Made by a program: the position numbers and the translations under genes
Shown here: in pieces, positions 12,141 through 23,107 of the stretch
Position numbering within the stretch: the stretch's first letter is position 1
Layout of the letters: every line of letters begins with the position of its first letter
Source: Hydractinia symbiolongicarpus
Taxonomy: Eukaryota; Cnidaria; Hydrozoa; Anthoathecata; Hydractiniidae
NCBI RefSeq assembly: GCF_029227915.1
Contig: NC_079887.1
Coordinates: 23,681,650 to 23,745,649, forward strand
Reading direction: 5' to 3'
DNA length: 64,000 nucleotides
Notes under the pieces: generated by a model
Seen by the model: only the letters and a program-made list of their open reading frames with translations
What the model was told of the DNA's origin: nothing
Databases searched by the model: none

Positions 12141-13211
12141 CTAGCAGCGGGTATAAAAGAAAACATATGATGTAGTACTGTTGGGCGTTCTTGGATCAAC
12201 TTTGCTTATTGTCTTATCATTGCAGAGGTACCAAGAGTTTGTGGTCCGATCGTTGATATGGGTCCAATAGTGGCCTGCATTCAATGTTCCAGAGTGATTT
12301 ATCACAGCTACCAAAGCATACTTTTGGATAAAAGATATGTCCGAGTCACTAGATATCGGGATATTGAGATAAGGATTAGAAGAGGAAAAACTTTCAACAA
12401 ATTTATTGTCCTTAACCAGATGTTCTCCATCTCTTGCAAACCTTTCAGGTGTAAGGTTATTTCGCTATTCCTCGTAATCCTTGTTTCCCTAGTGCTCTCT
12501 TGGTGCAGGGAACATGTGGGCAAAACCATTTATTTTCATCCTTCAGATTTTCAGAAGCTAAAAATATACTAACTGACAATTGTACGCTGGAAGACAGTGA
12601 CAGTGTTAGGATGTCCTGATTTTCAACAGTAACTGAAGAACAGAGACAGGTGTTACAGCTAACTGACACCGATACTTCTGTTGAGATGTTCTGAGACGCA
12701 ATTACCGAGAACCCCTTCAATTCATCAAAGACAAGAAGTAACATCTCTGCCACATCTTGCTGAGAATTGTATTGGAAAGTTGTATTTCCAGAAGAGTGTA
12801 TCCTACGTTCTAGGGCCTTGAGAACGTTTGAAGGATTAACATGGTCATGTTAAGAGCAATCGCTTTCATAATTGGTGACAAACGGGATGACTCCGAAGCA
12901 CTCTGGGACCATAGGGATGGAATAGTACTTAGTGCTTGCAAAATAACATTGGCATAGCACGTATTGCCTTTGTTGACAAAACCTGCATTTATAAAAATTG
13001 TCTTTGTTTTGGCACTAGTTTTGTTATGGTTGATTTTTAGAGAGACTGGAGTGCGTGGACCTGATAAACGACCCTTGGGCATTTCTTTTACTGGAGCTGG
13101 ATTACTTTGACGAGATGGAACAGACTTGGGCGAAAGAGTTTTCCTCGTTCCGGGTGTCTTTATTAAGGAGTCTTGAGACCAGTCTCTTGACCCCGAGCAA
13201 TCCATACACAA
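12141..13211 (-). pseudogene. Copy D USP domain
   Basis: The catalytic Cys codon is at 12957-12959, the His-box His at 12270-12272, and the stop at 12141. The zinc-ribbon cysteines, the QQD motif and the LCND asparagine-aspartate pair are all visible. It has the same three internal frame changes as its sister copies. Confidence 0.86.
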
Positions 13212-16200
13212 AAAGAAGCTGTCATACTGATTTTACCAAGGTATTTTGCGGTGGAATATGCCATTTTGTTGGAAAAACCCAGCCTTTTCAGACACGCCGT
13301 GGTAGTTCTCGCGCAATAACCTTTTGCCCCTACTTCTACAGCAAAGAAATCAACTTGCCAACAACTGGACAGAATTACGTTAACCAAGCAGGAATATTTA
13401 GTGACTTTGGTGGAGTGCCAATAGTTTGTATTTTCCTCGCAAGGGCAAGTGAGTTCGATAATTATAACTCGTTTAAGCTTATTTGAAAATATAACTATAT
13501 CAGTTCTTAGTTGTGTCACAGCAATGTGGCCTGGAAAAACAAAGTTTGGACTAGTGTCGGTAACAACTATCCAATCGTTGGTGAGATACAATATACCTGT
13601 AACCTTTGTCTTTGATTTAGGACTAACATAAGCACCTGCCTTAACAAAAGTCATAGAATTACATTTCCTGGAGATGGTAAGTGGAAGTGTTGAGAGGAAT
13701 TGTTTTAAAGTGTCAACCAAGTGCACTAGCACCGAATCGTGCCTAAACGTATAACTTCCCTGAACTAGAGCTATTTTACATGCACCCAGAATGTGAGCAG
13801 AGGTGCAGATTTCTTTGTGGCACAAAAAACAAGATGATTCAGTAATTATTTTCCAACGTTTTAGATTGTTTGGGGATGGTAAGACATCATATGTAGCCTG
13901 GAGACAGAAAGATAAAAGGTTTGGCGGAGTGGCTAGTATGTCTTTCCAGGAAAGATCGAATTTAACATAGTTCTCCCACCTAGTCCACTGGCCTTGGACT
14001 TGAAGCTGCAATGCTCTGGAACTTTCTGGTAACTTTCTTCTTCAATTTCCTTTGATGTGTTGGAAACCAATTTCCTATACCCATAGGTGTCTTTAGGTGG
14101 TATAACGTCTCTCTTTGTAACTCCAATTCCGGGCTTTCCATATTGGATGGGACCTCTCATCGCTTTGTAATTTAATTCACTTACAACCGTGTCCACTGCC
14201 TCGTTCGCTCGCCAGGTACCAGCCTTTACAGTGGCATTAAGTGCAGACAGAATGGGATTTTTCGAATGGCGCAATAGTAGGTGAACGCTGATTTTTGCAG
14301 ATTTTAATATGGAATAAGACTCTTTATGGGTAAAGGACATGGGGAGAATTCGGCATAAAAGCTTATGTTGGTAATGGAGTGGTGCAAATTTAACCATTTT
14401 CTAATAAAACATGAGACTATTTGTTCAAGGCGGGCAGCAGTTGAGATGAGATGGAAACTTCATATATTAAAAGTGGCCATTGAATTCTTGGAATTAAAAG
14501 GTGTTGCAGGATCCAAAGTTTTTGGGGACTTGTGTACAGGGACTTGTCAATAACAGACAGTCCATCAATGAGTTTTTCTTCCAGATCGTCGATTGACTTT
14601 CTGTCAGAAATGGAACCGTCGATAATCCTTCCTAAAAAACGTACAGGTTGATTATGAATTGACGGGATAAAGGGAGATAAGTCAGTTGCGTTGTCAGGTC
14701 TAATAACGCTGAAGGGTGCGCTGTTAATTGATCTACCCTTAATGATAACGAAGCTGCGGGATTTTTCTGCACGGAAGTCCATTTTTGCCCAGCTAAGATC
14801 TGTGACACACCTGTCAAGTAGTATCTTTCTGCCAGGAACTGAAGAAGACATAAGGTTAATGTCGTCCATGAAGGCTCTTATCAGAGGTAAGGAAACTTTG
14901 GCTGATGTAATGTAGCAAGAGACTGATGTTGCCAGTGTATATACTAAGACAACATTTATACCAGACAGGAACAGAATGATGGACAATGTACAACCTGCAA
15001 GGATGCCTTTAAGGTGTTGGTGCCATTTGCTTGGAGCAGATTTAGAAAATGATTTGCTGTATAGAGCAGAGTAGTATTTCTTCACAATGGCAATCCAACT
15101 TGGGGATATGCCATATCTTTCCAGAGCAAAAAAGATTAATCTGTGCGGAATTGATGGATACGCACTTGCTATATCTAACCAAATGGTGGCGAGGTCAGCT
15201 TTTTCCGAGCGTGCATCTTTCAAGGCTGTCCAAATCGATAACATGTGTTCCCAGCAGCCAGGAACTTTCTCCATGCACCCTTTTTGAATGGAAGTATTAA
15301 CTTGTTGTTGTGGATGATATGCGTTTCCAGACGCTTTGACAGAATACTAGTCGACGTAGGAGTTTTTAACTTAGGTATGTAAATTTCTTGGGCATGACGC
15401 CATTGCATAGGGACAATACAATTTTTTAAACAACATTTAAATACATTAAACAAGAAGGATAAAATATTTGTACACTTTTTGTACACTTTGTACGATATGC
15501 CGTTCAGCCCGGGGGCTGAAGCGTTTCTACGTCTATGTAAAACACTTGCAAAGTCAGAAAATTTGAAGGTTGAAGATGAAAAAGGTTTTTTGATTTGCGG
15601 AGTTGGTGGAAGACCTGGCAGAACCGGCAGAGAAGAGTCGTGAAGATCGTCACTCAAGTTGCATAATTTGTGGTTGTCCAAAATAGACTGTTCGACACAA
15701 AGATGAACATAAGATTTAGGGTTGAGTAGATCTTTTCCTGCTTGGTAGGGATACTTCCTGAATAATTTTTGGGCATTTTTAAAACTACACTTTCTTCTCC
15801 TTCGTTTTTTCACCTCGACGCATTACTCTAATTTTTATTCTAACTTGATGTAAAAGTTGTCGCAAGGCAGATATTTCTTGCTCGATGGATGACGAAGAAA
15901 TCTGCGCTAAAATAATATTCTTCTCCTTCACTAAATTTATAGAACAAATTGTACGCCTGTTAATATTAGAGAGGTTTTTGTTTTGTTTTGAAGATTGACA
16001 ACCAAATATTTTCGAACCTTCTTCATAAATTAAGGTTTTAAGTGTTTTTACTTTCTCAGTAATAGATGGATGCTTACAAGTATTTAAGTTGCTATGCACA
16101 GGACTGTCCAATTTGCTCCAACGTGTGTTATTCATCTTACCCCAAAGGATGGGTTTTTTTTGTTCCAAGTTCTGAAGTTGCGCTTTCTCTGTGCGACACA

Positions 16201-16378
16201 ATTTACCCTTGTGGATTTTAACCGAAGCAGGAACTGTGGTCTTAAGCTTTTCAGCAACACTAAGAGAACAAACATCCTCCAGAACAACTTTACAACTTTT
16301 CAATAAATGCTTTTGGTGTACCGTATCACTTTGTTTTTTGCAATGATTCTTTTCAAGGTTGGATACAAAAGAAGTCAT
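13163..16378 (-). pseudogene. Copy D reverse transcriptase-endonuclease
   Basis: The blocks are the N-terminal extension (16378-15785), RT fingers (15813-15220), palm (15274-14417) with LDIASAYP and FMDD, thumb (14397-13933), and zinc knuckle plus RLE (14011-13163). The last block is 282 codons, the longest uninterrupted one. In it the knuckle Cys, Cys, His and Cys are at about residues 61, 64, 73 and 78. The RLE Asp is at 171 and the ELT Glu at 186, followed by KVTKY. It shares the finger deletion and all frame breaks with B, C and E. Confidence 0.88.
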
Positions 16379-17445
16379 AACTATAGGGGTTGATTATGCA
16401 CAGGATATGAACAGTCAGCCCTGCGTTGCCTGGCGCATAGGGTAAGGCTATAATTTTCACAGCGTCGCCACTACTGTGAGATTTCACTAGCGACTAATTA
16501 ACCCATTAGCCATTAATCCATTGGCGCGTACCGTGGATTAGGGTCCAGTTAAAATCAAAAACAAAATCAGTATATCAAAGCAAATCCTTAAAACGATCAA
16601 TCAGTCCAAATACGAACAGTGGTCTGGTCTTTTTTAGTGTCACTAGTCTTTCCCAGTGTCTCCAGTCTTTCCCAGTGTCACTAGTCTTTCCCAGTGTCAG
16701 TTTAAACCATTGCGGTCAACAAAGAGATGAAAAAGGTTTACAATACAGCAAGCTGCACTGAAGTATCTTGTCTACAGGGACGGTGGTTGTCAAAACTGGG
16801 ATTAGGCTCCCAGAAGAAGGTGCTGAATACACTTTCTTGCTTCTTACAAGCATGAGCCCAAAACTATTTTTTAAGAAAATCGTAAAGAGAAAAAACAATC
16901 CCTCTATCACAAACAATACGACACAAGACAGAGCTAACAACATAAACGGACTGGTTACAGTTCAAACACAAATAGAAAAATGTATATGTCAAAAATTTAT
17001 TAATATAAAAAAGAAATAAATAAGACCCTTCTGTGCGCCAGAACTTGTGACTCTGGCTGTAGCTTTCCACATGTGTTACAGGGCCCCAACACTGAGCCTT
17101 ACACAGGAGGTTGTCACGACAGGACCAGCCTGTCGATATTTTAACTAAGGAAGCAGGGTTATCAAGCCTGAAGACCAAGTTAGTAAACTTGGGCACCTTA
17201 CCGAACTGGGGTAAAAAGTGGGGTCGTTACACCCAAAGATAGAGAAGAGTGAGCTGAACTCTTTACCCTCTGGGTATTAACGGTAAACTGGCTTGTATAA
17301 ACAAGCTGGGGTAATACAAAACCGCTCGGATTTACATTTTCCTCCCCCATGACCCTGGTAGTACAGGTTTAAAGCAACAGCGAAGGTAATTTATAAAGAG
17401 GAAAAAAACAACAACAAAAAAACAAACAAACAAACAAACAAAAAG

Positions 17446-18516
17446 CTAGCAGCGGGTATAAAAGAAAACATATGATGTAGTACTGTTGGGCGTTCTTGGA
17501 TCAACTTTGCTTATTGTCTTATCATTGCAGAGGTACCGAGAGTTTGTGGTCCGATCGTTGATATGGGTCCAATAGTGGCCTGCATTCAATGTTCCAGAGT
17601 GATTTATCACAGCTACCAAAGCATACTTTTGGATAAAAGATATGTGCGAGTCACTAGATATCGGGATATTGAGATAAGGATTAGAAGAGGAAAAACTTTC
17701 AACAAATTTATTGTCCTTAACCAGATGTTCTCCATCTCTTGCAAACCTTTCAGGTGTAAGGTTATTTCGCTATTCCTCGTAATCCTTGTTTCCCTAGTGC
17801 TCTCTTGGTGCAGGGAACATGTGGGCAAAACCATTTATTTTCATCCTTCAGATTTTCAGAAGCTAAAAATATACTAACTGACAATTGTACGCTGGAAGAC
17901 AGTGACAGTGTTAGGATGTCCTGATTTTCAACAGTAACTGAAGAACAGAGACAGGTGTTACAGCTAACTGACACCGATACTTCTGTTGAGATGTTCTGAG
18001 ACGCAATTACCGAGAACCCCTTCAATTCATCAAAGACAAGAAGTAACATCTCTGCCACATCTTGCTGAGAATTGTATTGGAAAGTTGTATTTCCAGAAGA
18101 GTGTATCCTACGTTCTAGGGCCTTGAGAACGTTTGAAGGATTAACATGGTCATGTTAAGAGCAATCGCTTTCATAATTGGTGACAAACGGGATGACTCCG
18201 AAGCACTCTGGGACCATAGGGATGGAATAGTACTTAGTGCTTGCAAAATAACATTGGCATAGCACGTATTGCCTTTGTTGACAAAACCTGCATTTATAAA
18301 AATTGTCTTTGTTTTGGCACTAGTTTTGTTATGGTTGATTTTTAGAGAGACTGGAGTGCGTGGACCTGATAAACGACCCTTGGGCATTTCTTTTACTGGA
18401 GCTGGATTACTTTGACGAGATGGAACAGACTTGGGCGAAAGAGTCTTCCTCGTTCCGGGTGTCTTTATTAAGGAGTCTTGAGACCAGTCTCTTGACCCCG
18501 AGCAATCCATACACAA
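17446..18516 (-). pseudogene. Copy E USP domain
   Basis: The Cys box has its catalytic Cys codon at 18262-18264, QQDVAEM lies near 18060, the zinc ribbon follows, the His-box His codon is at 17575-17577, and the stop is at 17446. All USP landmark motifs are present but divided among three reading frames. Confidence 0.86.
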
Positions 18517-21500
18517 AAAGAAGCTGTCATACTGATTTTACCAAGGTATTTTGCGGTGGAATATGCCATTTTGTTGGAAAACCCCAGCCTTTTCAGACAC
18601 GCCGTGGTTGTTCTCGCGCAATAACCTTTTGCCCCTACTTCTACAGCAAAGAAATCAACTTGCCAACAACTGGACAGAATTACGTTAACCAAGGAGGAAT
18701 ATTTAGTGACTTTGGTGGAGTGCCAATAGTTTGTATTTTCCTCGCAAGGGCAAGTGAGTTCGATAATTATAACTCGTTTAAGCTTATTTGAAAATATAAC
18801 TATATCAGTTCTTAGTTGTGTCACAGCAATGTGGCCTGGAAAAACAAAGTTTGGACTAGTGTCGGCAACAACTATCCAATCGTTGGTGAGATACAATATA
18901 CCTGTAACCTTTGTCTTTGATTTAGGACTAACATAAGCACCTGCCTTAACAAAAGTCATAGAATTACATTTCCTAGAGATGGTAAGTGGAAGTGTTGAGA
19001 GGAATTGTTTTAAAGTGTCAACCAAGTGCACTAGCACCGAATTGTGCCTAAACGTATAACTTCAATGAACTAGAGCTATTTTACATGCACCCAGAATGTG
19101 AGCAGAGGTGCAGATTTCTTTGTGGCACAAAAAACAAGATGATTCAGTAATTATTTTCCAACGTTTTAGATTGTTTGGGGATGGTAAGACATCATATGTA
19201 GCCTGGAGACAGAAAGATAAAAGGTTTGGCGGAGTGGCTAGTATGTCTTTCCAGGAAAGATCGAATTTAACATAGTTCTCCCACCTAGTCCACTGGCCTT
19301 GGACTTGAAGCTGCAATGCTCTGGAACTTTCTGGTAACTTTCTTCTTCAATTTCCTTTGATGTGTTGGAAACCAATTTCCTATACCCATAGGTGTCTTTA
19401 GGTGGTATAACGTCTCTCTTTGTAACTCCAATTCCGGGCTTTCCATATTGGATGGGACCTCTCATCGCTTTGTAATTTAATTCACTTACAACCGTGTCCA
19501 CTGCCTCGTTCGCTCGCCAGGTACCAGCCTTTACAGTGGCATTAAGTGCAGACAGAATGGGATTTTTCGAATGGCGCAATAGTAGGTGAACGCTGATTTT
19601 TGCAGATTTTAATATGGAATAAGACTCTTTATGGGTAAAGGACATGGGGAGAATTCGGCATAAAAGCTTATGTTGGTAATGGAGTGGTGCAAATTTAACC
19701 ATTTTCTAATAAAACATGAGACTATTTGTTCAAGGCGGGCAGCAGTTGAGATGAGATGGAAACTTCATATATTAAAAGTGGCCATTGAATTCTTGGAATT
19801 AAAAGGTGTTGCAGGATCCAAAGTTTTTGGGGACTTGTGTACAGGGACTTGTCAATAACAGACAGTCCATCAATGAGTTTTTCTTCCAGATCGTCGATTG
19901 ACTTTCTGTCAGAAATGGAACCGTCGATAATCCTTCCTAAAAAACGTACAGGTTGATTATGAATTGACGGGATAAAGGGAGATAAGTCAGTTGCGTTGTC
20001 AGGTCTAATAACGCTGAAGGGTGCGCTGTTAATTGATCTACCCTTAATGATAACGAAGCTGCGGGATTTTTCTGCACGGAAGTCCATTTTTGCCCAGCTA
20101 AGATCTGTGACACACCTGTCAAGTAGTATCTTTCTGCCAGGAACTGAAGAAGACATAAGGTTAATGTCGTCCATGAAGGCTCTTATCAGAGGTAAGGAAA
20201 CTTTGGCTGATGTAATGTAGCAAGAGACTGATGTTGCCAGTGTATATACTAAGACAACATTTATACCAGACAGGAACAGAATGATGGACAATGTACAACC
20301 TGCAAGGATGCCTTTAAGGTGTTGGTGCCATTTGCTTGGAGCAGATTTAGAAAATGATTTGCTGTATAGAGCAGAGTAGTATTTCTTCACAATGGCAATC
20401 CAACTTGGGGATATGCCATATCTTTCCAGAGCAAAAAAGATTAATCTGTGCGGAATTGATGGATACGCACTTGCTATATCTAACCAAATGGTGGCGAGGT
20501 CAGCTTTTTCCGAGCGTGCATCTTTCAAGGCTGTCCAAATCGATGACATGTGTTCCCAGCAGCCAGGAACTTTCTCCATGCACCCTTTTTGAATGGAAGT
20601 ATTAACTTGTTGTTGTGGATGATATGCGTTTCCAGACGCTTTGACAGAATACTAGTCGACGTAGGAGTTTTTAACTTAGGTATGTAAATTTCTTGGGCAT
20701 GACGCCATTGCATAGGGACAATACAATTTTTTAAACAACATTTAAATACATTAAACAAGAAGGATAAAATATTTGTACACTTTTTGTACACTTTGTACGA
20801 TATGCCGTTCAGCCCGGGGGCTGAAGCGTTTCTACGTCTATGTAAAACACTTGCAAAGTCAGAAAATTTGAAGGTTGAAGATGAAAAAGGTTTTTTGATT
20901 TGCGGAGTTGGTGGAAGACCTGGCAGAACCGGCAGAGAAGAGTCGTGAAGATCGTCACTCAAGTTGCATAATTTGTGGTTGTCCAAAATAGACTGTTCGA
21001 CACAAAGATGAACATAAGATTTAGGGTTGAGTAGGTCTTTTCCTGCTTGGTAGGGATACTTCCTGAATAATTTTTGGGCATTTTTAAAACTACACTTTCT
21101 TCTCCTTCGTTTTTTCACCTCGACGCATTACTCTAATTTTTATTCTAACTTGATGTAAAAGTTGTCGCAAGGCAGATATTTCTTGCTCGATGGATGACGA
21201 AGAAATCTGCGCTAAAATAATATTCTTCTCCTTCACTAAATTTATAGAACAAATTGTACGCCTGTTAATATTAGAGAGGTTTTTGTTTTGTTTTGAAGAT
21301 TGACAACCAAATATTTTCGAACCTTCTTCATAAATCAAGGTTCAAGTGTTTTTACTTTCTCAGTAATAGATAGATGCTTACAAGTATTTAAGTTGCTATG
21401 CACAGCACTGTTCAATTTGCTCCAACGTGTGTTATTTATCTTACCCCAAAGGATGGGGGTTTTTTGTTCCAAGTTCTGAAGTTGCGCTTTCTCTGTGCGA

Positions 21501-21682
21501 CACAATTTACTCTTGTGGATTTTAACCGAAGCAGGAACTGTGGTCTTAAGCTTTTCAGCAACACTAAGAGAACAAACATCCTCCAGAACAACTTTACAAC
21601 TTTTCAATAACTGCTTTTGGTGTACCGTATCACTTTGTTTTTTGCAATTATTCTTTTCAAGGTTGGATACAAAAAAAGTCAT
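18468..21682 (-). pseudogene. Copy E reverse transcriptase-endonuclease
   Basis: Two short blocks (21682-21335 and 21338-21090) replace the single N-terminal block of the other copies. They are followed by fingers (21118-20525), a full palm block with FMDD (20579-19722), thumb (19702-19238), zinc knuckle (19316-19062) and RLE (19037-18468). The last two are separated by the same Gln-Gly to His-stop change as in copy C, with its stop codon at 19062-19064. The palm lacks the nonsense codon and the 9-bp deletion of copy C. Confidence 0.87.
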
Positions 21683-22331
21683 AACTATAGGGGTTGATTA
21701 TGCACAGGATATGGACAGTCAGCCCTGCGTTGCCTGGCGCATAGGGTAAGGCTATAATTTTCACAGCGTCGCCACTACTGTGAGGTTTCACTAGCGATTA
21801 ATTAACCCATTAGCCATTCATCCAATGGCGCGTACCGTGGATTAGGGTCCAGTTAAAATCAAAAACAAAATCAGTATATCAAAGCAAATCCTTAAAACGG
21901 TCAATCAGTCCAAATACGAACAGTGGTCTGGTCTTTTTCAGTGTCACTAGTCTTTCCCAGTGTCTCCAGTCTTTCCCAGTGTCACTAGTCTTTCCCAGTG
22001 ACAGTTTAAACCATTGCGGTCAACAAAGAGATGAAAAAGGTTTACAATACAGCAAGCTGCACTGAAGTATCTTGTCTACAGGGACGGTGGTTGTCAAAAC
22101 TGGGATTAGGCTCCCAGAAGAAGGTGCTGAATACACTTTCTTGCTTCTTACAAGCATGAGCCCAAAACTATTTTTTAAGAAAATCGTAAAGAGAAAAAAC
22201 AATCCTTCTATCACAAACAATACGACACAAGACAGAGCTAACAACATAAACGGACTGGTTACAGTTCAAACACAAATAGAAAAATGTATATGTCAAAAAT
22301 TTATTAATATAAAAAATAAATAAATAAGACC

Positions 22332-23107
22332 CTTCTGTGCGCCAGAACTTGTGACTCTGGCTGTAGCTTTCCACATGTGTTACAGGGCCCCAACACTCAG
22401 CCTTACACAGGAGGTTGTCACGACAGGACCAGCCTGTCGATATTTTGACTAAGGACAGCAGGGTTGTCAAGCCTGAAGACAAAGTTAGTAAACTTGGGCA
22501 CCTTAACTGGGGTAAAAAGTGGGGTCGTTACACCCAAAGATAAGCTAAAAGCAAACCCCCTTGCTAAGCTTCTTATAAGTTACCAGAAAAGAGTGAGCTG
22601 AACTCTTTACCCTCTGGGTATTAACGGTAAACTGGCTTGTATGAACAAGCTGGGGTAATACAAAACCGCTCGGATTTACATTTTCCTCCCCCATGACCCT
22701 GGTAGTACAGGTTAAAAGCAACAGCGAAGGTAATTTATAAAGAGGAAAAAAACAACAACAAAACAACAACAAAAAAACAAAAAAAAAACAAAAAAAAGCT
22801 AGCAGCGGGTATAAAAGAAAACATATGATGTAGTGCTGTTGGGCGTTCTTGGATCAACTTTGCTTATTGCCTTATCATTGCAGAGGTACCAAGAGTTTGT
22901 GGTCCGATCTTTGATATGGGTCCAATAGTGGCCTGCATTCAATGATCCAGAGTGATTTATCACAGCTACCAAAGCATACTTTTGGATAAAAGATATGTCC
23001 GAGTCACTAGATATCGGGATATTGAGATAAGGATTAGAAGAGGAAAAACTTTCAACAAATCTATTCTCCTTAACCAGATGTTCTCCATCTCTTGCGAACC
23101 TTTTCAG
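22332..23107 (-). mobile_element. Copy F: 5'-truncated, diverged USP-LINE tail
   Basis: This holds only the last ~100 codons of USP coding sequence (stop at 22799) plus the 3' UTR, as expected for a 5'-truncated LINE. It carries ~49 bp near 22540-22590 that copies B-E lack. That segment has a counterpart in the independent plus-strand LINE 3' UTR near 61.66 kb, so F keeps the ancestral state and B-E share a derived deletion. It is joined head to tail to copy E through the usual spacer. Confidence 0.75.

Larger units (their letters stand above)
11723..16378 (-). mobile_element. Copy D: full-length RT-RLE-USP LINE (dead)
   Basis: This copy lies at a constant offset of 10,601 bp from copy B and is nearly identical to it. 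One visible difference, at about 12341 (a C where copies B, C and E have G), is shared with the diverged right-edge copy F. This argues against a simple single duplication of a B-C dimer. Confidence 0.85.
17028..21682 (-). mobile_element. Copy E: full-length RT-RLE-USP LINE (dead)
   Basis: This is the most upstream full copy in element orientation and is of type 2, like copy C. A one-base deletion near 21340 splits its N-terminal extension. The block upstream of that deletion (21335-21682) carries several substitutions not seen in B-D, so the array edge has diverged more than the interior. Confidence 0.85.
1..23107 (-). repeat. Tandem array of ~5.3 kb USP-LINE units
   Basis: Corresponding positions recur at spacings of 5305, 5296, 5305 and 5304 bp (for example 188, 5493, 10789, 16094, 21398), head to tail, all minus strand. 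Each unit carries RT, RLE and USP coding remnants, a 3' UTR and a ~650-bp spacer. Units 1 and 3 share diagnostic variants, as do units 2 and 4, so the repeat also has a 10,601-bp dimeric period. The array continues past the left window edge. On the right it ends near 23107, where the USP-coding sequence stops matching. Confidence 0.95.
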
